The position numbers and the translations under genes were made by a program. Of a stretch of DNA of 59,397 nt, positions 44,803 through 54,736 are shown one piece after another. The stretch covers positions 1 through 59,397 of the forward strand of contig JAKADX010000023.1 in NCBI GenBank assembly GCA_021818505.1, read 5' to 3'. This stretch comes from Pseudomonadota bacterium (GTDB lineage Bacteria; Pseudomonadota; Alphaproteobacteria; Acetobacterales; Acetobacteraceae). Under the pieces are notes generated by a model, which worked only from the letters and a program-made list of their open reading frames with translations, was not told where the DNA came from and made no database searches. Position 1 is the stretch's first letter; every line of letters starts with the position of its first letter.

Positions 44803-44986
44803 CGCCCCGAAGACGCTGCGCGTGACGCAGACCGGTTCCGGCTTCGGTCGCAAGCCGGGCCAGCAGGCGACGCTGATTGGGCTTGGCCTGAACAAGCTGC
44901 GGCGCACCAGGGATCTGCCGGATACGCCCTCGGTGCGTGGCATGCTGCGCAAGGTCGCCCATCTGGTGAAGGTGGAAGAGAAGTGA
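44795..44986 (+). CDS. rpmD: 50S ribosomal protein L30
   Basis: 63 residues from ATG 44795 (AGGAGG inside rpsE). The short ferredoxin-like protein reads [20 protein letters not shown] and then [20 protein letters not shown]. It overlaps rpsE by 8 bases and rplO by 4, so translation of all three is tightly coupled. Confidence 0.95.
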   Translation: MADAPKTLRVTQTGSGFGRKPGQQATLIGLGLNKLRRTRDLPDTPSVRGMLRKVAHLVKVEEK

Positions 44987-45477
44987 AACTGAACCAATTG
45001 CGCGACAACGCTGGCGCGCGCCTGAAGTCCAAGCGGCTCGGCCGCGGCATCGGCTCGGGCAAGGGCAAGACGAGCGGCAAGGGCGTGAAGGGCCAGAAGG
45101 CGCGCGAGGGCGTGGCGCTCAACGGCTTCGAGGGCGGGCAGCTCCCGATCTATCGCCGGCTGCCGAAGCGCGGCTTCAAGAATATCTTCCGCAAGGAATA
45201 TGCGCCGGTGAACCTCGGCGCGTTGGCCCGCGCCATCGAGGAAGGCCGCATCGACGCGGCTCAGCCGATTACCGAGGCGGAACTGCGCGCGGCGGGCCTC
45301 GTGCGCGGTGGCAAGATCGACGGCGTGCGCCTGCTGGCGAGCGGCGAACTGAAATCGGCCGTGACCATCACCGTCGCCGGTGCTTCGGCGGCGGCGGTGG
45401 CAGCTGTGGAAAAGCTCGGCGGGAGCGTCACTACGACGGTCGCCAGGCCGGCGGCGGAAACGGCTTCTCCGGGCTGA
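44983..45477 (+). CDS. rplO: 50S ribosomal protein L15
   Basis: 164 residues from GTG 44983, overlapping the rpmD stop as GTGA. The Gly/Lys-rich N-terminus ([20 protein letters not shown]) and the C-terminal L18e-like domain are intact. It precedes secY by 99 bp, the largest gap inside this stretch. Confidence 0.97.
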   Translation: MKLNQLRDNAGARLKSKRLGRGIGSGKGKTSGKGVKGQKAREGVALNGFEGGQLPIYRRLPKRGFKNIFRKEYAPVNLGALARAIEEGRIDAAQPITEAELRAAGLVRGGKIDGVRLLASGELKSAVTITVAGASAAAVAAVEKLGGSVTTTVARPAAETASPG

Positions 45478-45576
45478 CCGGCCTTGCGCACACCGTCGGC
45501 GCGGCGGCACTATAAGGCTCGAAGCGTGGCGCCCTCGGCACGTCCGGCGGGCGCCGCTTGCATGACGGAGTAGCGC

Positions 45577-46926
45577 ATGGCCTCCGCGGCCGAGCAACTT
45601 GCTGCCAATCTCAGCCTGGGCACGCTGTCCAAGGCGACCGAACTGAAGAAGCGCATCTGGTTCACCCTGGGCGCGCTGCTGGTTTATCGCATCGGCACCT
45701 ACATCCCGGTGCCGGGTGTGGATGCCTCGGTGCTCGGCGAACTGCTGCAAAGCCGCAGCGGCGGCGGCGTGCTGGGCATGTTCAACATGTTCAGCGGCGG
45801 CGCGCTGGGGCGCATGACCGTCTTCGCGCTGAACATCATGCCCTATATCAGCGCCAGCATCATCATCCAGCTGATGTCGGCGGCGATCCCGACGCTGGAG
45901 ACGCTGAAGAAGGAAGGCGAGAGCGGACGCAAGAAGCTCAACCAGTACACGCGTTACCTGACCGTCCTGATAGCCATGTTCCAGTCATATGGCATCGCTA
46001 TCGGGTTGGAGGGAATGCACGGCAGTTTTGGCGCCGCGGTGATCGATCCAGGCATGTTCTTCCGTCTGTCCTGCGTGGTGTCGCTGGTCGGCGGGACGAT
46101 GTTCCTGATGTGGATCGGCGAGCAGATCACTGCGCGGGGCATCGGCAACGGCACCAGCCTCATCATCTTCGCCGGCATTGTGGCCAATGTGCCCCACGCG
46201 ATGGCGACATTGCTCGAACTGGGGCGGACCGGGGCGCTCAGCCCGATCTTCATCCTCGCCTTCATTGTCATCGCCTTCGCGGTGATCGCCTTCATCGTGT
46301 TCATGGAACGGGCGCATCGACGGGTCGTCATCCAGTATCCAAAGCGGCAGGTCGGCACCCGAATGTTCGGCGGCGATGCCACGCACATGCCGCTGAAGAT
46401 CAACACGTCGGGCGTCATCCCGCCGATCTTCGCCAGTTCGATTCTGTTGATCCCGGCTACCATCTCTGGATTTTCTGCCCGGGCGGGCGATGCGGGCTGG
46501 CTTGCCACCATCGGCAACGTGCTCGGCCATGGGCAGCCGGCCTACATGGTGGCCTATGCGGCGCTGATTGTGTTTTTCAGCTACTTCTACACCGCGGTGG
46601 TGTTCAATCCGCAGGAAACCGCCGACAACCTCAAGAAATATGGCGGTTTCATTCCGGGCATCCGGCCCGGCACCGCGACGGCCGAGTATTTCGACTATGT
46701 GCTGACCCGTCTGACGACCGTCGGGGCGATCTATCTGGTGGTGGTCTGCCTGCTGCCGGAAATCCTCATCAGCAACTACGGTGTGCCGTTCTATTTCGGT
46801 GGCACCAGCATCATGATCGTCGTCTCGGTCACCATGGACACCGTCACGCAGATCCAGTCGCACCTGCTCGCCCATCAGTATGAGGGCCTGATCCGCAAGG
46901 CCCGCGTGCGGGGGAAGGGGCGGTGA
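45577..46926 (+). CDS. secY: Protein translocase subunit SecY
   Basis: 449 residues with ten transmembrane segments (for example [20 protein letters not shown] and [20 protein letters not shown]). Plug-region and pore motifs such as [18 protein letters not shown] and [20 protein letters not shown] are typical. It forms the membrane channel of the Sec system. CGGAG precedes the ATG. The adk gene overlaps its stop by four bases. Confidence 0.97.
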   Translation: MASAAEQLAANLSLGTLSKATELKKRIWFTLGALLVYRIGTYIPVPGVDASVLGELLQSRSGGGVLGMFNMFSGGALGRMTVFALNIMPYISASIIIQLMSAAIPTLETLKKEGESGRKKLNQYTRYLTVLIAMFQSYGIAIGLEGMHGSFGAAVIDPGMFFRLSCVVSLVGGTMFLMWIGEQITARGIGNGTSLIIFAGIVANVPHAMATLLELGRTGALSPIFILAFIVIAFAVIAFIVFMERAHRRVVIQYPKRQVGTRMFGGDATHMPLKINTSGVIPPIFASSILLIPATISGFSARAGDAGWLATIGNVLGHGQPAYMVAYAALIVFFSYFYTAVVFNPQETADNLKKYGGFIPGIRPGTATAEYFDYVLTRLTTVGAIYLVVVCLLPEILISNYGVPFYFGGTSIMIVVSVTMDTVTQIQSHLLAHQYEGLIRKARVRGKGR

Positions 46927-47591
46927 ACCTGATTCTTCTGGGCCCGCCGGGGGCGGGGAAGGGAACGCAGGCCAAGCGGTTGGAGGCGCGCTTTGGGATC
47001 GTGCAGATCTCGACCGGCGACATGCTGCGCGCGGAGGTGGCGGTGGGATCGGAGGTCGGGCTGCTGGCCCGCGCGGTGATGGAGGCGGGGCAACTTGTCT
47101 CCGACGACATCCTGATCCGCATGCTCGGCAACCGCATTGCACGGCCGGACTGCGTGCCGGGCTTCATTCTCGACGGCTTTCCGCGCACCGTTCCGCAGGC
47201 TGTGGCGCTGGACCGGTTGCTCGCCGAACGTGGCTTGCGGCTCGACGCGGTGATCGAGATGCGGGTAGATGCCCCGGCCCTGGTCGAGCGCATCGCCGGC
47301 CGGTTTACCTGCGCCAAATGCGGCGCTGGTTACCACGACACTTTCAAGCGCCCGAAAGTCGAGGGCGTCTGCGACATCTGCGGCAGTCGCGATTTTGTCC
47401 GCCGGGCCGACGACAACCGCGAGACCGTGCAGGCGCGGCTGGACGCCTACGCGCGCCAGACGGCGCCGATCCTGCCGCATTACGCCGCCCAGGGCCTGCT
47501 GCACCAGGTGGACGGCATGGCCGATATCGACGCCGTGACGGCCGAGATCGTGGCGGTGCTGGACGGGTTGGCGGCCACCCGGGCGGCCTGA
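46923..47591 (+). CDS. adk: Adenylate kinase
   Basis: 222 residues from GTG 46923, overlapping the secY stop. The P-loop is [17 protein letters not shown]. The lid domain has a four-cysteine zinc site (CAKCGAGYH and CDICGS), a type common in Gram-positive bacteria and some alphaproteobacteria. It interconverts ATP + AMP and 2 ADP. Confidence 0.97.
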   Translation: MNLILLGPPGAGKGTQAKRLEARFGIVQISTGDMLRAEVAVGSEVGLLARAVMEAGQLVSDDILIRMLGNRIARPDCVPGFILDGFPRTVPQAVALDRLLAERGLRLDAVIEMRVDAPALVERIAGRFTCAKCGAGYHDTFKRPKVEGVCDICGSRDFVRRADDNRETVQARLDAYARQTAPILPHYAAQGLLHQVDGMADIDAVTAEIVAVLDGLAATRAA

Positions 47592-47622
47592 CCCGTGCTC
47601 CGCAAGAATTGACAGCCATGCG

Positions 47623-47650
47623 TTGACACCGACTCCGGTGCGGCTATACT
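47623..47650 (+). promoter_or_regulatory. Sigma-70 promoter of the rpsM-rpsK-rpoA-rplQ unit
   Basis: A perfect TTGACA (47623-47628), 16-base spacer and TATACT (47645-47650), followed by a ~100-base leader before rpsM. A second TTGACA at 47609-47614 has no matching -10. This is the best consensus promoter in the window and decouples the alpha genes from secY-adk. Confidence 0.8.
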
Positions 47651-47757
47651 GCGCGCCCTCGGCGGCGCCCAACCGGGCGGGGCCGCTGTTGTGTTTTCCC
47701 AGCCTCTGGGTGTGAAGTCGATGCCGGGGTCATCCCGGAACGAAGGAGTATGACGGC

Positions 47758-48135
<378 letters not shown>

Positions 48136-48192
48136 CCCGTCGCGGGCTCGCCTCCGGGCTCTCCAGAAGCTGCGAACGAGACAGGATCAAAG

Positions 48193-48591
48193 ATGGCAAA
48201 GCCGGCAACCGGCGTCGCGCGCACCCGCAAGAAGGAGCGCAAGAACATCAGCTCCGGCGTCGCCCACGTCGCCGCGACGTTCAACAACACCATGATCACC
48301 ATCACCGACGCGCAGGGCAATGCGATCGCGTGGTCGTCGTCCGGCAGCCAGGGCTTCAAGGGCAGCCGGAAATCGACGCCGTATGCCGCGCAGGTCGCCG
48401 CGGAGGACGCCGGGCGCAAGGCGCGCGAGCATGGCATGGAGACGCTGGAGATCGAGGTCAGCGGTCCCGGTTCGGGGCGCGAGAGCGCGCTTCGCGCGCT
48501 GCAATCGGTCGGCTTCGCGATCACCGCGATCCGCGACATGACACCGATCCCGCACAACGGCTGCCGCCCGCGCAAGCGGCGCCGGGTCTGA
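48193..48591 (+). CDS. rpsK: 30S ribosomal protein S11
   Basis: 132 residues. The conserved core ([40 protein letters not shown]) and basic C-terminus ([11 protein letters not shown]) are normal. AGGA precedes the ATG. S11 lies on the platform near the Shine-Dalgarno helix. Confidence 0.97.
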   Translation: MAKPATGVARTRKKERKNISSGVAHVAATFNNTMITITDAQGNAIAWSSSGSQGFKGSRKSTPYAAQVAAEDAGRKAREHGMETLEIEVSGPGSGRESALRALQSVGFAITAIRDMTPIPHNGCRPRKRRRV

Positions 48592-48654
48592 TACGCCTGC
48601 GCATTCGCATATCTTGACGCCGGTACGCCGCGCGTCGCTGCATTCGAGAGTACC

Positions 48655-49686
48655 ATGAGGCAGAGCGCCGTCTTGCAGAAGAACTGGCAGTCCCTCATCA
48701 AGCCCGAGAAGCTTGATGTGGAGCCGGGCTCCGATCCGTCCCGTGTCGCCACCGTCGTCGCCGAACCGTTGGAGCGCGGCTTCGGTATGACGCTGGGCAA
48801 CGCGCTGCGCCGCATCCTGCTGTCGTCATTGCAGGGCGCGGCGGTGACCGCGATCCAGATCGACGGCGTGCTGCACGAATTCAGCAGCGTGGCTGGCGTG
48901 CGTGAGGACGTGACCGACATCGTGCTGAACGTGAAGCAGCTTGCGCTGCGGATGCACGGCGACGGCCCGAAGCGCATGACTCTCACGGCGACAGGGCCGG
49001 GCGAGGTGCGCGCTGGGCAGATCCAGACCGGGCACGACATCGAGATCATGAACCCCGACCTGGTCATCTGTACGCTCGACGACGGCGTGAAGCTGGGCAT
49101 GGAGTTCACCGTCAACAGCAACAAGGGCTATTGGGCCGCCAGCATCAACCGGCCGGAGGACGCGCCGATCGGCCTCATTCCGATCGATGCGATCTACTCG
49201 CCGGTTCGCCGGGTCTCCTACAAGGTCGAGCCGACGCGTGTCGGCCAGGTCACTGATTACGACAAGCTGCTGCTGACGGTGGAGACCAATGGCGCGGTGA
49301 CGCCGGAGGATGCGGTGGCGCTCGCGGCGCGCATCCTGCAGGACCAGTTGCAACTGTTCATCAATTTCGAGGAGCCGCAGCAGCTTCGCGTCGAGGAGCC
49401 GGAAGACAACCTGCCCTTCAACCGCAATCTGCTGCGCAAGGTCGATGAACTGGAGCTGTCTGTGCGCAGCGCCAATTGCCTGAAGAACGATAACATCGTC
49501 TATATCGGCGACTTGGTGCAGAAATCCGAGCAGGAGATGCTGCGCACCCCGAATTTCGGTCGCAAATCGCTGAACGAGATCAAGGAAGTGCTGACCTCGA
49601 TGGGGCTTTCGCTCGGCATGTCGGTGCCAGGCTGGCCGCCGGAGAACATCGAAGACCTGGCCAAGCGGCTCGAAGAGCCGTTCTGA
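48655..49686 (+). CDS. rpoA: DNA-directed RNA polymerase subunit alpha
   Basis: 343 residues. The N-terminal dimerisation domain ([20 protein letters not shown]) and the C-terminal DNA/activator-binding domain ([40 protein letters not shown]) are joined by an acidic linker. It is the platform for enzyme assembly. CGAGAG precedes the ATG. Confidence 0.98.
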   Translation: MRQSAVLQKNWQSLIKPEKLDVEPGSDPSRVATVVAEPLERGFGMTLGNALRRILLSSLQGAAVTAIQIDGVLHEFSSVAGVREDVTDIVLNVKQLALRMHGDGPKRMTLTATGPGEVRAGQIQTGHDIEIMNPDLVICTLDDGVKLGMEFTVNSNKGYWAASINRPEDAPIGLIPIDAIYSPVRRVSYKVEPTRVGQVTDYDKLLLTVETNGAVTPEDAVALAARILQDQLQLFINFEEPQQLRVEEPEDNLPFNRNLLRKVDELELSVRSANCLKNDNIVYIGDLVQKSEQEMLRTPNFGRKSLNEIKEVLTSMGLSLGMSVPGWPPENIEDLAKRLEEPF

Positions 49687-49708
49687 GCCGGACCGGGGAG
49701 ACAGACCG

Positions 49709-50131
49709 ATGCGTCACGGAGTCGCTGGCCGCAAGCTGGGTGTCACCAGCAGCCACCGCGCCGCCATGTTCCGCAACATGGCCCATGCCCTGCTGAAGCA
49801 CGAGCAGATTACCACGACGCTGCCGAAGGCGAAGGAACTGCGTCCGGTTGCCGAAAAGCTGATCACGCTCGGCAAGCGCGGCGGCCTGCACGCTCGCCGG
49901 CAGGCCTATGCGCACTTGCAAGATGACGTCCTGGTAGCAAAGCTGTTCGGCCCGCTCGCCGAACGGTATCGCGCTCGCAAGGGCGGCTACACGCGCGTGC
50001 TCAAGGCGGGGATTCGCTACGGTGACGCGGCGAGCATGGCGGTCATCGAGCTGGTCGATCGCGACACGTCCGCGAAGGGGCAGGACAGCGGGCCGAAGCC
50101 CGAGGTAGCCGAAGAGTCGGAGAGCGAATAG
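49709..50131 (+). CDS. rplQ: 50S ribosomal protein L17
   Basis: 140 residues. The N-terminus [20 protein letters not shown] and [20 protein letters not shown] are typical, and the tail is acidic. GGGGAG precedes the ATG. It ends the alpha unit, facing hemN. Confidence 0.97.
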   Translation: MRHGVAGRKLGVTSSHRAAMFRNMAHALLKHEQITTTLPKAKELRPVAEKLITLGKRGGLHARRQAYAHLQDDVLVAKLFGPLAERYRARKGGYTRVLKAGIRYGDAASMAVIELVDRDTSAKGQDSGPKPEVAEESESE

Positions 50132-50144
50132 CCTAGCCGCCGCA

Positions 50145-50168
50145 GCCCCGGCCTCAGACGGCCGGGGC
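50145..50168. terminator. Bidirectional hairpin between rplQ and hemN
   Basis: A perfect 9-bp stem (50145-50153 with 50160-50168) with loop TCAGAC lies 13 bases after rplQ. The loop contains the hemN stop codon, so the hairpin serves the ends of both convergent genes. There is no T-run on either side. Confidence 0.55.
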
Positions 50169-51503
50169 GTGGCGCAGCGCGTCGGGCCGGTGATAGGCGT
50201 CGAACACGCTGGCGACCGCGCGCACCAGGATCGCCGCTTCCGGTTGCACCGCCACGCGTGCACCATCCCAGGCAATCACGCCGTCCTCGGCCAGCGCGTG
50301 GAGCGCTGGTGCCGCTGAACCGAAGGTCGACGGATCAGCGCCGTAGCGGGCAGCAGTCTCGGCGAGATCGACCTCACCCTGGCACATCAACTGCTCGATC
50401 ACATCGCGCCGCAGCCGGTCGTCGCCGGCGAGTGCGACGCCGCGGACGGTCGCGAACGATCCGGCGCGTATGCGTGTACGATACTCGGGCAGGGCCGCGG
50501 CGTTCTGCACGTAGCCCTGCGGCAGCGCCCCGATCGCCGAAGCGCCCAGGCCGATCAGCGCCGGCGCGGAATCCGTGGTGTAGCCTTGGAAATTGCGGCG
50601 CAGCGTGCCGCGGTCGGCCGCGCGCGCCATGTCGTCGTCCGGTCGTGCGTAGTGGTCCAGCCCGATTGCGACATAGCCCGCACCGGTCAGCGCCGCGTCG
50701 GCGGCCGCCCGCTGACGGCGGCGCGCGCGCAGGTCGGGCAGCGCGGCCTCGGGGATCAGCGCCTGATGGCGCTTCATCCAGGGCACATGTGCATAGCCGA
50801 ATACGGCCACCCGGTCGGGCGCAAGATCAAGCGCCCGCCGCACCGTCTCCGTCACTCCTGCCTCGGTCTGATGGGGTAGTCCGTAGATCAGGTCGAGATT
50901 GATCGCGCTTATGCCGCGCGCGCGCAGGCGCGTCGCACACGCCAGCGTCTGCTGGAAGCTCTGCAGCCGGTTGACGGCGCGCTGCACCCGCGGGTCGAAG
51001 TCCTGCACGCCGAGGCTGGCGCGGTTGACGCCGATCTCGGCCAGCGTGTCGATCACTGTCGCGCCGGCGGTGCGCGGGTCGATCTCGACCGCGATCTCGG
51101 CATCGGCCGTGAAGGAGAAGGCCTTTCGCAGCCGCGCCATGATCGCCGTCATGCGATCGGCGGGTAGCGCGTGCGGCGTACCGCCTCCCCAATGCAGGTG
51201 CGCCACCTCCATCCGCCGCCCGAGCGCCGCCACCACGCGATCGATCTCGGTCAGCAGCGTTTCGGCGTATGCGTCCATCGGCTCGCGCCGGCGCACTGCG
51301 GTGGTGTTGCAGCCGCAGTACCAGCACAGTTCCGCGCAGAACGGCACGTGCAGATAGAGCGAGACCGGCACGTCCGGCAGCGCCCTGAGCCAGCCGTCGT
51401 ACACGGCAGCGTCGATGCTCGGCCGGAATTGCGGTGCGGTCGGGTAGCTGGTGTAGCGCGGCACCCGGATGTCGTATTTCGTGATCAGTGCATCGATGTC
51501 CAT
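50154..51503 (-). CDS. hemN: Oxygen-independent coproporphyrinogen III oxidase (HemN)
   Basis: 449 residues. The radical-SAM cluster motif is in HVPFCAELCWYCGC (CxxxCxxC), with LHWGGGTPHALPADRMTAIM following. It makes protoporphyrinogen IX under low oxygen as part of heme biosynthesis. The N-terminus YDIRVPRYTSYPTAPQF is conserved and begins soon after ATG 51503, which supports this start. No ribosome site is seen. An FNR/FixK-type box lies 34-47 bases upstream. Confidence 0.95.
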   Translation of the reverse strand: MDIDALITKYDIRVPRYTSYPTAPQFRPSIDAAVYDGWLRALPDVPVSLYLHVPFCAELCWYCGCNTTAVRRREPMDAYAETLLTEIDRVVAALGRRMEVAHLHWGGGTPHALPADRMTAIMARLRKAFSFTADAEIAVEIDPRTAGATVIDTLAEIGVNRASLGVQDFDPRVQRAVNRLQSFQQTLACATRLRARGISAINLDLIYGLPHQTEAGVTETVRRALDLAPDRVAVFGYAHVPWMKRHQALIPEAALPDLRARRRQRAAADAALTGAGYVAIGLDHYARPDDDMARAADRGTLRRNFQGYTTDSAPALIGLGASAIGALPQGYVQNAAALPEYRTRIRAGSFATVRGVALAGDDRLRRDVIEQLMCQGEVDLAETAARYGADPSTFGSAAPALHALAEDGVIAWDGARVAVQPEAAILVRAVASVFDAYHRPDALRHAPAV

Positions 51504-51536
51504 GGGTCACCATCGCGCCGAGCCAGGCCTGCGCCC

Positions 51537-51550
51537 TTGATCTGCGTCAA
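51537..51550 (-). promoter_or_regulatory. FNR/FixK-type binding site in front of hemN
   Basis: TTGATCTGCGTCAA matches the TTGAT-N4-ATCAA consensus with one substitution. The site is 34 bases upstream of the hemN start (its centre is about 40 bases away) and about 70 bases from the divergent hldE start. hemN genes are classic targets of FNR/FixK/Anr activators when oxygen falls. Activation from -41.5 would place the transcript start at the hemN ATG, which suggests a leaderless message. Confidence 0.65.
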
Positions 51551-51621
51551 GCCGGCCATTGCGCTACCGCCCCGGCCGGACGGCCGGCTATAACGCAGCG
51601 GAACAGCAGTATGGACCAACC

Positions 51622-53124
51622 GTGAGCAGCCCCGCCGATCCGAACGATGGCGTCATCCCCGACGGGGCGCTGGCTGGCCTGCTCGGGCGATTCGCCGCGT
51701 GCCGCGTCCTGGTGCTGGGTGACGTGATGCTCGACCGCTACGTGCATGGCGAAGTCCGTCGCATCTCGCCCGAGGCACCGATTCCGGTCCTGAAGGCCGA
51801 GGCTCGGCGAGCGGTTCTGGGTGGGGCAGCCAACGTGGCGCAGAACGTGGCGAGCCTCGGCGCGGGCGCACTCCTGGTCGGCGCGGTCGGCATGGACGAC
51901 TCGGCGACGGAGATCGGCCGGCTGCTTGCCGGTGCGCCAGCCATCGAGGCGTGTCTGGTGCCGATGCCCGGTCGACCGACCACGGTGAAGACCCGCTTCG
52001 TTGCGGGCGGCCACCAGTTGCTGCGGCTCGACGAGGAGGACAGCGCGGCGATCGACGTGGCGCAGGAAGGGCGGGTGCTGGCGGAGTTCGCGCAGGCGCT
52101 TCAGCATGCCGACGTGGTCGTGCTGTCCGATTACGCGAAAGGTCTGCTGACCGACCGCGTGCTGGCGGATGCGATCGCCGCCGCGCGCGCAGCCGGCAAG
52201 CCGGTGATCGCCGATCCCAAGCGCGCCGGCTTCGCTGCCTATCGCGGCGTTGATGTGCTCACCCCGAACGAGGCCGAGGCGGCGCGGGCGAGCGGCATCG
52301 CGACCGATGCGGATGACGGGGCCGCGCGCGCGGGCGAGGCGGCGCGGGCGCAGGCCGGGGCCGGGGCGGTGCTGGTGACACGCTCGGCCAAGGGGGTGAC
52401 GCTGGTGCGCCGCGATGCTCCGCCGCTGCATGTGCCGACGCGGGCGCAGGCGGTAGCCGACGTGTCCGGCGCCGGCGACACGCTCGTTGCCGCCTTCGCG
52501 ATCGGGCTCGCCTGCGGGGCCGATCTGCCGCACGCGGCGATGTTGGCTAACGTCGCCGCCGGCATCTCGGTCGGCAAGCCCGGCACGGCCACGGTCGGCC
52601 ACGCCGAACTAGGCGCCGCCCTGCACCGGCGCGAGCTGCTGGCGTTGGATGAGAAGATCGTCGAGACCGAGACAGCGCAGGCGACAGTCGCCGGCTGGCG
52701 GCGGGCGGGCCTGCGCGTCGGGTTCACCAACGGCTGCTTCGATCTTGTGCATCCGGGCCATGTGCGGCTTCTGGCGCGCGCGCGGGCGGGGTGCGACCGG
52801 CTGGTGGTGGGGCTGAACAGCGATGCCTCGGTGCGGCGGCTCAAGGGGCCGGACCGGCCGGTGCAGAATGAGATGGCGCGCGCCACCGTGATGGCCTCGA
52901 TCGCCTCGGTCGATCTGGTGGTGCTGTTCGAGGAAGATACGCCGGAGTCGCTGATCCGCGCGCTGCTGCCTGACCTGCTGTTCAAGGGCGCCGATTACCG
53001 GCTTGATCAGGTGGTGGGCGGAGACATCGTGCGCGCCCATGGCGGCGAGGTGCGCCTGATCGATCTGGAGGCGGGTCACAGCACGACCGCAACGATCCGG
53101 CGGATCAACCAGCGCGCCGGCTGA
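51622..53124 (+). CDS. hldE: Bifunctional heptose-7-phosphate kinase / heptose-1-phosphate adenylyltransferase
   Basis: 500 residues from GTG 51622; upstream frame sequence is not conserved in character. The first domain is a PfkB-type kinase (VLVLGDVMLDRYVHGEVRRI; AVADVSGAGDTLVAAFAIGL). The second is a nucleotidyltransferase with TNGCFDLVHPGHVRLL (HxGH) and the segment FKGADYRLDQVVGG. Together they make ADP-heptose for lipopolysaccharide core. Confidence 0.95.
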   Translation: MSSPADPNDGVIPDGALAGLLGRFAACRVLVLGDVMLDRYVHGEVRRISPEAPIPVLKAEARRAVLGGAANVAQNVASLGAGALLVGAVGMDDSATEIGRLLAGAPAIEACLVPMPGRPTTVKTRFVAGGHQLLRLDEEDSAAIDVAQEGRVLAEFAQALQHADVVVLSDYAKGLLTDRVLADAIAAARAAGKPVIADPKRAGFAAYRGVDVLTPNEAEAARASGIATDADDGAARAGEAARAQAGAGAVLVTRSAKGVTLVRRDAPPLHVPTRAQAVADVSGAGDTLVAAFAIGLACGADLPHAAMLANVAAGISVGKPGTATVGHAELGAALHRRELLALDEKIVETETAQATVAGWRRAGLRVGFTNGCFDLVHPGHVRLLARARAGCDRLVVGLNSDASVRRLKGPDRPVQNEMARATVMASIASVDLVVLFEEDTPESLIRALLPDLLFKGADYRLDQVVGGDIVRAHGGEVRLIDLEAGHSTTATIRRINQRAG

Positions 53125-53173
53125 TGCGCCGGCGCCATTGCGCGACTCCCGGCCCGCCGCCACAGTGCCGCCG

Positions 53174-53404
53174 ATGAGCGAAACCGTTCTGGACGTAAAG
53201 GGCATGTCCTGCCCGCTGCCGGTGCTGCGTGCCAATCGTGCGCTGCGCGGCCTCGGCCCCGGCGAACGGCTGCGGGTGCTGGCCACTGACCGCGCTGCTG
53301 TCGCCGATTTCCAGGCGTTCTGCCGGGAGAGCGGGCACGCCCTACTCGCCTGCACTGAGGAGGCCGGGACCTTCAGTTTCCTGATCCGCCGGCGGGAGGA
53401 TTAG
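53174..53404 (+). CDS. TusA-like sulfur carrier protein
   Basis: 76 residues from ATG 53174. The defining CPxP motif is in VKGMSCPLPVLRANRALRGL, where Cys carries persulfide sulfur. The rest of the two-layer fold is consistent (VLATDRAAVADFQAFCRESG). TusA-like proteins relay sulfur for tRNA thiolation, molybdenum cofactor or other uses; the specific pathway is not predictable here. It lies 49 bp after hldE. Confidence 0.85.
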   Translation: MSETVLDVKGMSCPLPVLRANRALRGLGPGERLRVLATDRAAVADFQAFCRESGHALLACTEEAGTFSFLIRRRED

Positions 53405-53440
53405 GCTCGGACAGAACGCCCCGACCACGGAGAGCACGCC

Positions 53441-54373
53441 GTGACCGTCGCCCTGATCACGCACGAAGCCTGCCTGGCACACGATACCGGCCCCTGGCAC
53501 CCGGAATGTTCCGATCGCCTGCGCGCGATCCTGCGCGCGCTGGAGGCCGAGGAATTCCAGGTGCTGCTGCGCGAGCAGGCGCCGCCGGCAACCATCGAGC
53601 AACTGTCCCGCGTGCATCCCGATCGGCACCTGCGCAGCATCCTCGATCTGTCGCCGGCGCCGGGCGAGAGCATCGCGCTCGATCCCGACACCGTGTTCAG
53701 CGCCGGCAGCCGGGAGGCGGCGCTGCGCGCGGCCGGTGGGGCGGTGCACGGGGTGGACGCGGTAATGGATGGCTGGGCGCAGCGCGCCTTCGTCGCCGTC
53801 CGTCCGCCCGGCCATCACGCCGAGCGCGAGCGTGCCATGGGCTTCTGCCTGTTTGCCAATGCTGCCATCGCCGCGCGTCACGCGCAGGCGCGGTGGGGGC
53901 TTCGGCGCATCGCGGTGGTCGATTTCGACGTGCATCACGGCAATGGCACGCAGGACATCTTCGCCGATCATGCCGACCTGTTCTATGCCTCCTCGCATCA
54001 GTTTCCCTGCTACCCCGGCACCGGCGCGGCCAGCGAGCGCGGCATTGCCGGCAATGTGGTGAATGCGCCACTGCCGCCCGGCGCCAACGGCGCCGCCTTC
54101 CGCACCGCTTGGTCGCAGATATTGCTACCCGCGCTGAACCGGTTCGCTCCCGAACTTTTGATCGTTTCGGCTGGGTTCGATGCTCACAAGTCCGACCCGC
54201 TCGCGCAGTTGCGCCTGGAAACCGCGGATTTCGCCTGGATCAGCGAACAACTCGTGGCGGTTGCAACCCGGCATTGCGGCGGGCGGCTGGTCTCGGTGCT
54301 GGAGGGCGGCTACGACCTCGACGCGCTGGCCGCCAGCGCAGCCGCCCATGTCCGGGCGCTGTTGCAAAATTGA
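53441..54373 (+). CDS. Histone deacetylase family protein (acetoin utilisation/acetylpolyamine hydrolase type)
   Basis: 310 residues from GTG 53441 with CGGAGAG upstream. The zinc-hydrolase motifs are intact: RPPGHHAERERAMGFCLFAN (His pair), DFDVHHGNGTQ (Asp/His zinc ligands) and SAGFDAHKSDPL (Asp ligand). The active-site Tyr region is LEGGYDLDAL. The enzyme would remove acetyl groups from small amines or proteins; the substrate is unknown. Confidence 0.9.
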   Translation: MTVALITHEACLAHDTGPWHPECSDRLRAILRALEAEEFQVLLREQAPPATIEQLSRVHPDRHLRSILDLSPAPGESIALDPDTVFSAGSREAALRAAGGAVHGVDAVMDGWAQRAFVAVRPPGHHAERERAMGFCLFANAAIAARHAQARWGLRRIAVVDFDVHHGNGTQDIFADHADLFYASSHQFPCYPGTGAASERGIAGNVVNAPLPPGANGAAFRTAWSQILLPALNRFAPELLIVSAGFDAHKSDPLAQLRLETADFAWISEQLVAVATRHCGGRLVSVLEGGYDLDALAASAAAHVRALLQN

Positions 54374-54465
54374 CGCAGCCGGCCAATGAACACCCCGCCT
54401 CTCGCTCTCGTTGCGATCCGCCCTGTTTCGCCGCGTTAAAAGCCAGGGCAGTGCAGGAGTACCCC

Positions 54466-54726
54466 ATGCCCGCATCGAGTCCGTCCGCACCCCCGCCTGT
54501 GCCCGAGGTTTCCACATTGTCGTTCGAGGACGCCCTGGCCGAGCTGGAGCGGATCGTGCGTGGACTGGAGGGGGGACAGCAGCGCCTGGATGACGCCATT
54601 GCCGCCTACGAGCGCGGCACAATGCTGCGGCGGCACTGTGAGGCGAAACTAAGCGAAGCCGAGGCCCGCGTGCAGGCGATCGTCGCCGGCGCCGATGGAA
54701 CGCCGGCGTTGAGCCAGGCCGAGTGA
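54466..54726 (+). CDS. xseB: Exodeoxyribonuclease VII small subunit
   Basis: 86 residues from ATG 54466 with AGGAG upstream. The helical core [20 protein letters not shown] and then [20 protein letters not shown] is diagnostic. It combines with XseA to degrade single-stranded DNA. dxs follows 10 bases later; the ispA gene usually between them is missing. Confidence 0.95.
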   Translation: MPASSPSAPPPVPEVSTLSFEDALAELERIVRGLEGGQQRLDDAIAAYERGTMLRRHCEAKLSEAEARVQAIVAGADGTPALSQAE

Positions 54727-54736
54727 GGAACATGCG

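Noticed and set aside
45484-45515. Promoter upstream of secY (TTGCGC and TATAAG)
   Set aside because: The spacing is about 21 bases and the -35 is weak; secY is adequately explained by transcription through rplO.
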